Origin: Macrolepiota albuminosa
Taxonomy: Eukaryota > Basidiomycota > Agaricomycetes > Agaricales > Agaricaceae
DNA: 64,000 nt
Direction of reading: 5' to 3'
Assembly: GCA_027475525.1 (NCBI GenBank)
Contig: JAMWFC010000049.1
Coordinates: 3,766,947 to 3,830,946, forward strand
Position numbers and translations under genes: made by a program. The notes beneath the pieces were generated by a model. That model saw nothing but the letters and a program-made list of their open reading frames with translations, did no database searches and had not been told where the DNA came from. Below, in pieces: positions 1 through 7,983 of this stretch (the stretch's first letter is position 1; every line of letters begins with the position of its first letter).

Positions 1-381
1 TATATACATACTAGAAAGGCACAGTTCTCATCAAACTCTTCTACTGTTCCATCCTCAAACTCAAAGCCTCCATACTATACTCTGCCTTCCACTTGGTGTG
101 GGCCTCTCTGCTTAATGTCCTTGTGCCATTGAAGTCTTTGTTTGTTGTAGTCTGCAATATGCTCTTTCCTAATCCTGAAAAACATGTGGTCATTGACCCA
201 TCTTGTGACTGGACCAATTCCATGATATTGCATAATGTCCAGTGCAGCATCAGCTACTTTTACATAGTCTCCTGCTGATGGCAAGGCTCCAAAGCACAAA
301 AATGTATCAATGTAGAATTGGTCCTCTTCAGCTTGTACCACCGCTGCCAGCCATTGTGAGCTATGCAATGGTATAGTTCTA
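1..381 (-). pseudogene. Reverse-transcriptase-like relic, 3' part
   Basis: The minus strand of 75-380 reads as a continuous frame that goes on toward position 1. It has an RT palm-like arrangement: RTIPLHSSQW, then a Gly/Ala-rich turn, HGIGPVTRWVNDH in the catalytic-loop position and a WYGG block near position 1. From memory, agaricomycete DIRS-like or related RT proteins have (Y/V)VDD here; this copy has WVND, so one catalytic Asp is replaced. The frame is cut at 380-381 by the TA target of a DNA transposon, and its upstream part resumes beyond 12,600. It is a relic, not a host gene. RT assignment is moderately sure; the DIRS-like class is an inference from recollected homologues. Confidence 0.5.
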
Positions 382-405
382 CAGTCGAGGACAAGCAAAC
401 CCTAC
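382..405 (+). repeat. Left terminal inverted repeat of the Tc1/mariner-like element
   Basis: This 24-bp arm is the exact reverse complement of 12576-12599 and is preceded by the target dinucleotide TA. Similarity stops after CCCTAC. Confidence 0.85.
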
Positions 406-456
406 AAATGGGTTTCTGAGAGGTCTAGTCGGCAGATTCCCAAGATCTTAGTGAGA

Positions 457-690
457 TGTAACGAAGTTACAGGATTTGTGGGAGCTTAGTGTGCACACAA
501 CACTGAATCAGACCAGACCGGTCTATTGACAATGTAGTTTACAACAAAATAAGCTGCTTTGTAAGCAGCTGAATAACTAATTATATACGAATGTAAATAA
601 ATATTATATTATAATAAATATAATATAATATGTACTAATATACAGTAAGTAACGCTATGTGGCCAACGCCACATAGCGGACTACGCTACA
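457..690 (-). repeat. 3' LTR of chromovirus A
   Basis: The LTR is identical over 234 bp to 11427-11660. It contains three dyads: TGTAAC-GAA-GTTACA at its plus-strand start (457-471), AGCTGCTT-TGT-AAGCAGCT (552-570), and an 11-bp-stem hairpin around 653-677 (CGCTATGTGGC and its complement). An AT-only tract (about 600-630) lies between the last two. Confidence 0.95.
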
Positions 691-701
691 CACCCCCCAA
701 T
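691..701 (-). promoter_or_regulatory. Polypurine tract of chromovirus A
   Basis: On the minus strand the sequence directly before the 3' LTR is ATTGGGGGGTG. A purine-rich run adjoining the 3' LTR is the expected plus-strand primer of a retrotransposon. Only position and composition support the call. Confidence 0.7.
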
Positions 702-735
702 CAGACCGAGCTACGGTCTCGAGATAATACGACGG

Positions 736-3700
736 TCATGCCGTCGGTAAGTCTGGGACGGGGGCAATGGGAGAGTCCCCAGGCTCCCGGAATGGATCGG
801 CAGTCACGTCGTCCATGTCGTAGTCGAGGAGTTCATCCTCGGGTGCGGGCGCGTAAGAAGTACCCGAAGGCCCTGCTACAGGCAGGGAATCGTCATAGTC
901 CCGGAGGGGGGGCAGTGTGAGATTGGGGTCAATGGTCGACCCCGAGACGGTTGGTTGGGGATCAGGCAGATCCCCGGTGTCGGACGGGTACTGGCGCGTC
1001 CAGATTTTGCGGGCATGAATGTCTTGCCCGATAGAGAGGTACATCCCCTTGGCGAGCGCGTCGTCGTATGCACGACAACTGTCCTGCTGCTGGAGCATCA
1101 GGCGTTGACGATCGCCGATGGTGCCCTCGCGCCACCCATCCCACTGAGGAATGGACTGGGGTGTACCGTAGTGATCGAGGCGTTGTAGCCTCTCGTCGTC
1201 GATAGCAGCCGCCTTGTTGTAGAGCCGGCTGTCGCTGAAGAATAGATGGGCCAAGTAGGTGACCCCATAAGTGTACGCGTGGTCAGCCCAGCTGACCGGG
1301 ATTTGGTTGTGAAGAAGGACGCGTAACGCGTCCGAAGTGGAGAACACGGAAGCTGACGCTTCCGGAATGTCCACAGCCCGAACCTCGAAGGTAGGGTCGT
1401 CGGCGTGGATGGGCTCAAAGACTCGCCCCGTGGCCGCCTCGTACTCGGCCATGGCCTCTTTATAGAGGCCTGGCCTGGCGAAGACGTAGGCCAGGTACTT
1501 GTGTACCGTGGCCTTAGAGGGGCGGCTGGCGCTGAGGGCGCGTACAAGCGCAAACCCAAAGAGGCTGCGCCAATGAATGCGCATGGCTCGGTCCATGGCC
1601 AGACCGGTCCACACATTGGACGTCCCAGGACGTCCATAGAGGAGGGCGTATGAGCCCAGGTAGTCCAAAGCAAATGGTTGCTTTGGATCAGGGGGGGTAA
1701 GGCCGACGAAGGCAATCTTCCCTCCCTCTTTGCAGCGATAGAGCCGCGATGGCACAATCATTCGCAGGAAACTCTCCCGCTCCTCTGGACTCGCAAAGGG
1801 TACCGCGATAGTCCTATACTCGACCTCGTCGAGTAAATGAGACATAGCTCTGTCTCGGGCCGTAGGGTGGCAGTTGAGCGCCACCCGCTTGAATTCGTTG
1901 AGCAAGAGGTAGCCCAACTGACGCTGCCGAAGCGGCGTAAACTGGTTGTTGACCAGTGCGTGAAGTCTGCGGACTTCTCGAGGACTGCGGGGAAACCCGT
2001 GAGGTGCAACTTGGTACACCTTACTGTTGTGGGGCGTCGCGGCGGCGTTGCCCGGTTTGTCGTCCTCGAAGGACCTGGCTGCGCGGGCCTCTTGCCCGAC
2101 GAAGATGGTATTGGTCCTTGGCGACCAATAGAATTGGGGGGCCAACCCCGCGCCAAAGAATGAGTTTTGGCGCTCAATAGTGTGATCACGGTAGATCACC
2201 ACACCGAGCGCATCAGGGATGCGCCCAGTTTCGTCCTCAAGGAGGGCGGCCCCTCGTTTGGCGCTGTTCTGCGCCCGACGCTCCATCTTGGCTCGTCGAT
2301 TGCTGTTGCGCCGTTCGCGCGCCATACGCTGTGCCGCCGTCTCGTGCGGCACTGGGGATTCCATACGAGCCTCTTCAGGCTCCTCATACCAATCGTCGTC
2401 GGAGGGAGGGGAAGGCAGCCTCTCCGGCTCCGACTTCTCAGAACGTGGGTCCATTGCCCACACACACCGCGGGAGTCGGGCTGGCAGGCCCTCTACCAGT
2501 ATAGCGGGTAAAAAGGGGATGTTAGCCCCTGGGGCCCCTTTCGGGGCATCCTCGGGGAAGTGCACATTGACGTAGGCGCGCACTTCCGGTTGCTTACCCC
2601 GACGATCCTTTCGGGGTTGTGAGGCCTTGGCCTCAGTGGGGCGTGTGCTCACGCCCCTGGAACTCTGCTCCCCAGAGTGCGTGGTGGATACCACGGATAC
2701 TGGTCGCGAAGACGCGACCTCAGACGCGCCGCTGGCGAGGCGCTGGATAAGCCGGGGGGCGGCTGGAGCAGGAACATCTTCATAAGGAAGGATGTCCCGT
2801 CCTAGACCGGCCTCCCGGCCGGGGGCAGCAACGCTCGACTTAATCGAGCGGGAGGGCGCGTCCTCCACTCCTTGCCGACGCGCCCTTTTGCTGGAGTCGG
2901 TGTCCCGACTCGGGGGTGTAGACTGCCGCTTACGAGCGGCCGAAAGGGCAAGGAGATCAGTTTTGCGCTGAGCGCGCATGTGATCCATGTCGTCCATCAT
3001 CCGGCAGATGAGGACGACTGCCTCCGCATCGCGGAGGAATGACGACTCTGCGGGTACATCGTACCCGTTATCTCCAAGACGTTGGAGAAGGGTAGCCAGG
3101 ACTAAGTCCTGGCTGTGAGTGGGCTCGACAGCCCGTGCTTTTCCTTTGTCGCGTCGAGGACGCGACTCTTCTTCCGAGCTGGGCTCGGATTGGTGCGGCA
3201 TTTCCAGCCGCTGTAGCAAGGAGAGCTTGGCCAGGCTCTCTGTCGGCGCATTGGACGATGATCCGACGCTTCGTTCTGTATTGAGAGTTTCTGCTCTCTC
3301 AATGGCCGCGGTGGCCTGCACGAGGGATGCTTGGCGTCCCTCTAGATTATCGGTTGGTACTGTGGTCGACAGGGAAATCGACCGGCCTCCCTTGGCTTGC
3401 GACTCATGCGAGTCGCTGTACTGGGGCATTGCGCCCCAAGCCCCCATCCAAGCCGGGGGGTACGGCATCATTACGGGCACACCACCCATCCCAGGGTAGT
3501 GCGCCGGGGCGGTAAACTGGGGAAAAGGATGTGTCCCCAGTTGCCCTGTTGCCGGTACAGGGGCAAGCTGCCTCCATGCCGGCGCTGCTTGGGGGCTGAA
3601 TAGCCCCCCGTAGGCCTGTTGCTGGAATTGGCCCTCGGTGTGATGTGGCGCATAAGCGCCCGATGCTGGTTGTTGGGGCTGATAGCCGCCCACAGGTGCG

Positions 3701-3978
3701 TTCTGGGGCATGAAGTTGCCCTGCATGGTTTGAAGTGGCGGATAGCCACTGATCACCGGCTGCTGCGGCGGGTAGCCCGCCGCTGGTTGTTGCTGCTGCT
3801 GTGGGAAGCCCACCGCCTGTTGCGATTGTCCCCACTGGGGCGCATTTTGGGTCAGCGGGGGAGCCATCTGCCCCCCCCCTTCAGCCGACGGTAAGACCGA
3901 CGGCGTACTCTCAAATTGCTGCTGCTGTAGCTGCTGCTGCTGCTGCTGATCACTCATGTCCACGGGCATGCTGTCCAT
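736..3978 (-). CDS. Chromovirus ORF3, 1,080-aa protein of unknown function
   Basis: This ORF starts 102 nt after the pol stop and ends 45 nt before the 3' LTR. The first ~25 residues are poly-Gln, residues ~50-190 are rich in Q, P, G and Y, residues ~330-570 are charged and basic, and residues ~580-960 look globular. No transmembrane segment, signal peptide or known motif is visible, so an envelope role is not supported. Segments of the globular part recur in the decayed plus-strand copy at 28,170-29,490 (GRIPDSLK for GRIPDALG; a PF.LD.L..YAL block; IDNE...L.KYGTP for IDDERLQRLDHYGTP), showing this is an inherited part of the family. The low-complexity N-terminus could be disordered. Function is not known to me. 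Confidence 0.8.
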   Translation of the reverse strand: MDSMPVDMSDQQQQQQLQQQQFESTPSVLPSAEGGGQMAPPLTQNAPQWGQSQQAVGFPQQQQQPAAGYPPQQPVISGYPPLQTMQGNFMPQNAPVGGYQPQQPASGAYAPHHTEGQFQQQAYGGLFSPQAAPAWRQLAPVPATGQLGTHPFPQFTAPAHYPGMGGVPVMMPYPPAWMGAWGAMPQYSDSHESQAKGGRSISLSTTVPTDNLEGRQASLVQATAAIERAETLNTERSVGSSSNAPTESLAKLSLLQRLEMPHQSEPSSEEESRPRRDKGKARAVEPTHSQDLVLATLLQRLGDNGYDVPAESSFLRDAEAVVLICRMMDDMDHMRAQRKTDLLALSAARKRQSTPPSRDTDSSKRARRQGVEDAPSRSIKSSVAAPGREAGLGRDILPYEDVPAPAAPRLIQRLASGASEVASSRPVSVVSTTHSGEQSSRGVSTRPTEAKASQPRKDRRGKQPEVRAYVNVHFPEDAPKGAPGANIPFLPAILVEGLPARLPRCVWAMDPRSEKSEPERLPSPPSDDDWYEEPEEARMESPVPHETAAQRMARERRNSNRRAKMERRAQNSAKRGAALLEDETGRIPDALGVVIYRDHTIERQNSFFGAGLAPQFYWSPRTNTIFVGQEARAARSFEDDKPGNAAATPHNSKVYQVAPHGFPRSPREVRRLHALVNNQFTPLRQRQLGYLLLNEFKRVALNCHPTARDRAMSHLLDEVEYRTIAVPFASPEERESFLRMIVPSRLYRCKEGGKIAFVGLTPPDPKQPFALDYLGSYALLYGRPGTSNVWTGLAMDRAMRIHWRSLFGFALVRALSASRPSKATVHKYLAYVFARPGLYKEAMAEYEAATGRVFEPIHADDPTFEVRAVDIPEASASVFSTSDALRVLLHNQIPVSWADHAYTYGVTYLAHLFFSDSRLYNKAAAIDDERLQRLDHYGTPQSIPQWDGWREGTIGDRQRLMLQQQDSCRAYDDALAKGMYLSIGQDIHARKIWTRQYPSDTGDLPDPQPTVSGSTIDPNLTLPPLRDYDDSLPVAGPSGTSYAPAPEDELLDYDMDDVTADPFREPGDSPIAPVPDLPTA

Positions 3979-3986
3979 GGTTGGGA

Positions 3987-4077
3987 AAAAAGGCGAAAAA
4001 GAAATTTCGCCTTTTAAGACGTGTTTCAGCCACAGCTGCTGACCAACTCAGCCAAGCCGCGATCGGCACTGCCGATC
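3987..4077 (-). promoter_or_regulatory. Two hairpins between pol stop and ORF3 start
   Basis: Directly after the pol stop lies an 8-bp stem with a 1-nt loop (4061-4077, GATCGGCA/TGCCGATC). About 10 nt before the ORF3 ATG lies an 11-bp stem with a 6-nt loop (3988-4015, AAAAGGCGAAA/TTTCGCCTTTT). Their placement suggests a role in reinitiation or internal initiation at ORF3, but this is inference. Confidence 0.45.
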
Positions 4078-4080
4078 AAA

Positions 4081-7000
4081 TTAAGCGCCGGCACGCTTAC
4101 TTAATTGATGTGGGCGCTTAACGCCCTTCAACTCCAAATAACGGTCAAGTGCCGCTAGCTTGGAGCAATGGGAGTGTGGCTCCCATGTTGTGTCCCCCAG
4201 GGACCATCGTACCTCAAACTCGAGCGTGTTACGCTCAGTCCACCGGTGCCCAATTATGCACTCGACGAACCATTTGTCGTCGTCTCGAGCCCCAAAATCA
4301 TAGGGGCCCGGGGTCGCCCTGTTAGGGAACAGCGCATCATCAGACGCGCTATAAGGTCGCAACAGCGACACATGGAACTTAGGAACGATGCGTCGTTCCT
4401 GTAACGCCAGAGGCAGCTCCAACACGTAGTTGGAGGTACTTGGCTCTGCGTCTAGGATGCGGTATGGGCCTACCCATTTCGGGCAGAGTTTACTCGCCCG
4501 TCCCTTTGGGAGCTTCAGATTACGCGTTGACAGATAGACCAACGCTCCTACTGCTATTGGCGGGTCTGCTCGCCTACGGTGATTGGCGTTTTTCGCCTGG
4601 AAGACTCGCGCCTCTATGATGGCGTCATGCGCCGCTGCGATGTTCTCCAGGGCCTGCCTGGCGAACTCGACAACTCCACGGTGAGCTACCGTATCAGCAC
4701 GAACTTCGTGCAGCATGGAGGGCAAGTACCCTCCATTGAGTTCAAAGGGCGCATACCCTGTAATCTCCGAGATACTCGCGTTAATCGCAAACTCAGTGAG
4801 TGGACACCAGTCCACCCAGTCCCGTTGGTCAGGGCGAACAACTGCCCTCAAAATCTGACCTATACTGCGGTTAACCCGCTCTGTCTGCCCATCCGTCTGA
4901 GGATGGAAGGATGTCGACATGAGGAGTCGCGCTCCTAGCAGTTTGTGGAGTTCTCTCCACCATTGAGACGTGAATTTTGAGTCACGATCGCTCACAATGG
5001 TGCTAGGCAGCCCATGCAGCCTAACGATCTCCCTCAGGTAGATCCACGACAGCTCCTTAGCCGTCAGCGTAGTTCGCACCGGTATGAGGTGCACCATGCT
5101 TGTCATACGACATATGACTACCCAGAGGTAATCGAACCCTCTGGACTCGGGAAAGGGACCTACGAAGTCCATTCCAATTGAGTCCCAGGGTTTCACCGGC
5201 ACGGGTAGCTGGTGTAGCTTCCCAAGAGGGGATCCAGGGGGCAACTTTGCCCTCTGGCACGCTGCGCAGGACGCGCAAAACTTAGTCACTTCTTGGGCCA
5301 TACGTGGCCACCAATACCATCGCCGGATGTAGCCCAATGTCCGGGCGGCACCAAAGTGCCCCACCAGGGCATGGGCCTGGTCCAAGACCCGCGTAACAAT
5401 GGTACGCGCACGGGGGAGGCATACCACTGCCACCCCTTGACGGTTCTCCGTCGTGATGAGTCCACCAGGCTCATGCCTGAACCGAGGATGGTCGTCAGGA
5501 TTGGCGATTATCTCGGCGAAGAGAGGATCATCGCCATAGTCCTGCACCACCTCCTGCCGGAAGTTGTCATTGACCAGGCTAGGAGGCTGGGATGAAGGCA
5601 ATTCGCCTTCGAGCATCTCCGCAAGCGTAACGGGTACATCATGGTGCTCGTGCTCCCTAGTGGACGCTGGATCCACGGCTTCATGCTCCTTGAGCAAATG
5701 GGCGGCTACGTCCCGTTCTTTGCGCTGCTCTCTGAGGCGAGTGCTTCGCCTCCGTTCATCGACACGCATAGCGCGTACTTCCAGGACATGCTCCCTGAGC
5801 TCCTGGTATCGGTGGAGAGGTAAATCCTCTCCATCAGGGTCTATGCGGCAGTCTGCCTGCACATACTCATGAGGCTCGTGAGCCTCCCTGACTACATCAC
5901 TCTCAAAGTAGCGTGACAAGCAGTCTGCCACTTTGTTGAGTTCACCTTTAACATAGGTGATGTCGAACTGGTATCTCGACATGTAGTCTATCCACCGTCG
6001 CTGACGCGGCGACAAGTTCACCTGAGTTTTAAAGAACTCAAGGGCCTTGTGGTCCGTTATGATGTGGATGGGGTATCCCATCAGCTTATCCTCCCACTTG
6101 AGGAGAGCCTCGAGTATGGCAAGAGTCTCCAACTCGTGCACTGCATAGTTTTGCTGGGCCGTCGTAAACTTCTTCGACATGAACCCTGCTGGACGGCACG
6201 TCTGCCAGCTGCTTCCCTGGCCGTACATGGCTCCGACGCCTGTCTTGGACGCGTCGCAAATTAGCCATATTGGCTCGTCCCGCCTAGGGTCGATTGGTCG
6301 AATCACCGGAGTCTTCGTACAGATCCGTTTGACCATCTCAAAGCACCGCTGGTGTAACGGCCTCCAATTGAACGGTGATCCGTTCTGCGTCATGGCCATA
6401 AGTGGCCCTGTATAGGCTGTAACATCGGGCAAGAAGCTCGATATGTAATTGACAAGACCAACGAATCGTTGGATGTCATTGTAGTTTCGGGGCGTTCGCC
6501 ACTCCCGAATGCGATCGAGCTTGTCCTGATCAGGGTGGATACCCTGCTCATCAATGACATGCCCTAGGCAGTCTATACTTTGAGCGTAAAGCTCACACTT
6601 CTTCCACTTCAAGTACAACTTGTACTTGCGCAGTCGTTCGAATACGACTCTGAGGTGCTGCTCATGCTCCTCCATAGTATCCGAGTAGATGAATATATCA
6701 TCTAAGTAGACGTGCATGAAACGTCCTATTACGTCTCGGAAGATAGAGGTCATTAGCCTCTGGAAAGTTGCTGGAGCATTGCAGTCTCCAATCTGCATTA
6801 TATTGCTCGTGAATGTACCCATGATCGACGCAAATACGGTCTTGGGTACGTCCTCGGTGCGAATGCGCACCTGCTCGTAAGCGTCAGTAAGGTCAATCTT
6901 CGAGCGATACTTCGCCCGAGCCACGTCTTCCCGGATCACCTCTTGATCTGGTAAAGGAGTTACATCCTTTATAGTATTGTCATTGCGCTGACGCGCATCA

Positions 7001-7710
7001 AGAGCTGTTCGAAGGGTTCCATCCTTCTTCGGGATGCACAATAACGGTGCAGCTTGAGCGGTGGTGCATGGGGACCACCATTGAGCATTCAAATAGCGAT
7101 TAGTCTTATCGCGTAGTTGCTCCTGGAGGGCGCGCGGACAGCGCGGCAAGTGGTACTTATACTGCTTGCTCTCGTCTATGAGATTAATCTCATGGTTCAC
7201 CTCCCGCCATGGCGGCAGCTCCTCCTTGGTCCCGTTGACCATGTCGGCAAATTCTTCTTGCCATTGCTGACGCAACCGAGGAATATCTTCCTCACAAAGG
7301 CTTGTCGCCTTCTGCTTCCCCTTCATGCGTACCGGGGGAAGTACTTCCACCGTCTCTGAGGGTGGTCGAGGCGGCGGTGCATACTGCTCGCGCATTGCGA
7401 GCACCCGATTGACACTGTCATCGGGTATATGTAGTCTCAACGGAGCACCCGCTGCCGCTGTCTTATAAGCCACGAGGCTTCTTCCCTCACGTACAAGTGA
7501 GTACGCTACGGACACCTCGTCCGAGGCTGGCTGGCGATACGCTGGTTGGACGGTCATCCGTCTCTGGTGCGCATTTTGCGCACACGTGGCTGCCACCAGC
7601 TCGTTCCACTCTTGCGGCATTCGGGGGTCGTATGCCCAGTCGTACTCCGGTAGGGGAGCTGGTCGTTCCCATAGAGACCGTGTGTCCCCCTCTACTGAGG
7701 CTTCCGCCTC
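4081..7710 (-). CDS. pol: Chromovirus pol: RT, RNase H, integrase, chromodomain
   Basis: Counted from the first Met (7620), RT occupies ~190-400 with YLDD near 305. RNase H starts near 450 (ICDASKTGVGAMYG). The integrase zinc finger ends with CASCAACQ near 780, and the catalytic D-D-E lies in DFVGPF (~817), SDRDSKF (~877) and QTDGQTERVN (~912). A chromodomain closes the protein (about 1112-1165: FVECIIGHRW...FEVRWSLGDTTWEPHS). These features place it with chromoviruses, whose chromodomain directs integration to marked chromatin. The frame continues upstream to the TGA at 7711-7713 and is the same frame as gag. Pol looks intact from that codon to the TAA at 4081. Confidence 0.95.
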   Translation of the reverse strand, partial: EAEASVEGDTRSLWERPAPLPEYDWAYDPRMPQEWNELVAATCAQNAHQRRMTVQPAYRQPASDEVSVAYSLVREGRSLVAYKTAAAGAPLRLHIPDDSVNRVLAMREQYAPPPRPPSETVEVLPPVRMKGKQKATSLCEEDIPRLRQQWQEEFADMVNGTKEELPPWREVNHEINLIDESKQYKYHLPRCPRALQEQLRDKTNRYLNAQWWSPCTTAQAAPLLCIPKKDGTLRTALDARQRNDNTIKDVTPLPDQEVIREDVARAKYRSKIDLTDAYEQVRIRTEDVPKTVFASIMGTFTSNIMQIGDCNAPATFQRLMTSIFRDVIGRFMHVYLDDIFIYSDTMEEHEQHLRVVFERLRKYKLYLKWKKCELYAQSIDCLGHVIDEQGIHPDQDKLDRIREWRTPRNYNDIQRFVGLVNYISSFLPDVTAYTGPLMAMTQNGSPFNWRPLHQRCFEMVKRICTKTPVIRPIDPRRDEPIWLICDASKTGVGAMYGQGSSWQTCRPAGFMSKKFTTAQQNYAVHELETLAILEALLKWEDKLMGYPIHIITDHKALEFFKTQVNLSPRQRRWIDYMSRYQFDITYVKGELNKVADCLSRYFESDVVREAHEPHEYVQADCRIDPDGEDLPLHRYQELREHVLEVRAMRVDERRRSTRLREQRKERDVAAHLLKEHEAVDPASTREHEHHDVPVTLAEMLEGELPSSQPPSLVNDNFRQEVVQDYGDDPLFAEIIANPDDHPRFRHEPGGLITTENRQGVAVVCLPRARTIVTRVLDQAHALVGHFGAARTLGYIRRWYWWPRMAQEVTKFCASCAACQRAKLPPGSPLGKLHQLPVPVKPWDSIGMDFVGPFPESRGFDYLWVVICRMTSMVHLIPVRTTLTAKELSWIYLREIVRLHGLPSTIVSDRDSKFTSQWWRELHKLLGARLLMSTSFHPQTDGQTERVNRSIGQILRAVVRPDQRDWVDWCPLTEFAINASISEITGYAPFELNGGYLPSMLHEVRADTVAHRGVVEFARQALENIAAAHDAIIEARVFQAKNANHRRRADPPIAVGALVYLSTRNLKLPKGRASKLCPKWVGPYRILDAEPSTSNYVLELPLALQERRIVPKFHVSLLRPYSASDDALFPNRATPGPYDFGARDDDKWFVECIIGHRWTERNTLEFEVRWSLGDTTWEPHSHCSKLAALDRYLELKGVKRPHQLSKRAGA

Positions 7711-7983
7711 TCAAATGCTGTCTTTCAAGTCTTCCAACTTGACTCGTGAGGACGTAGGTGGACATACGTCCACTGAGTCCTCCCGTCGTCTCGCCTTGCG
7801 ATGGCGTTTGTCTGGAGGCCTTGCGCCTCGAATCTCGGGAGCGATTATTCGCTCGTTGCTCCTCTTGGAGGCTTGATACTCCTCCTCGCTCATCATTACC
7901 ACGTTGTGGTCTGCGCTTAGTCCAGGCCTAGCCTGCACTTCCTCCTCCCCATCCTCCACGGTCGGCACTCTGCGCCGGCCAAG
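7711..7983 (-). pseudogene. Gag-pol linker bounded by two in-frame TGA codons
   Basis: This segment shares one frame with the gag ORF before it and the pol ORF after it. It is closed by TGA at 7984-7986 (context CCA TGA CTT) and at 7711-7713 (ATT TGA GAG). It encodes a charged stretch without a known domain. Either the element originally made one uninterrupted gag-pol polyprotein and both codons arose by CGA-to-TGA change, or the first TGA, followed by C, is a readthrough signal. The second reading would not explain the other TGA. Confidence 0.6.

Noticed and set aside
75..398. Host gene at the left edge
   Set aside because: The palm-like RT motifs and the clean TA insertion of a transposon into the frame point to a retroelement relic.
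736..3978. ORF3 as an envelope gene
   Set aside because: It sits in the env position, but I see no signal peptide, membrane segment or cysteine pattern, and it is Gln/Pro-rich.
1405..6415. Plus-strand ORFs of 60-130 aa across the chromovirus
   Set aside because: They overlap real minus-strand genes in GC-rich sequence and carry no motifs; they are frame shadows.
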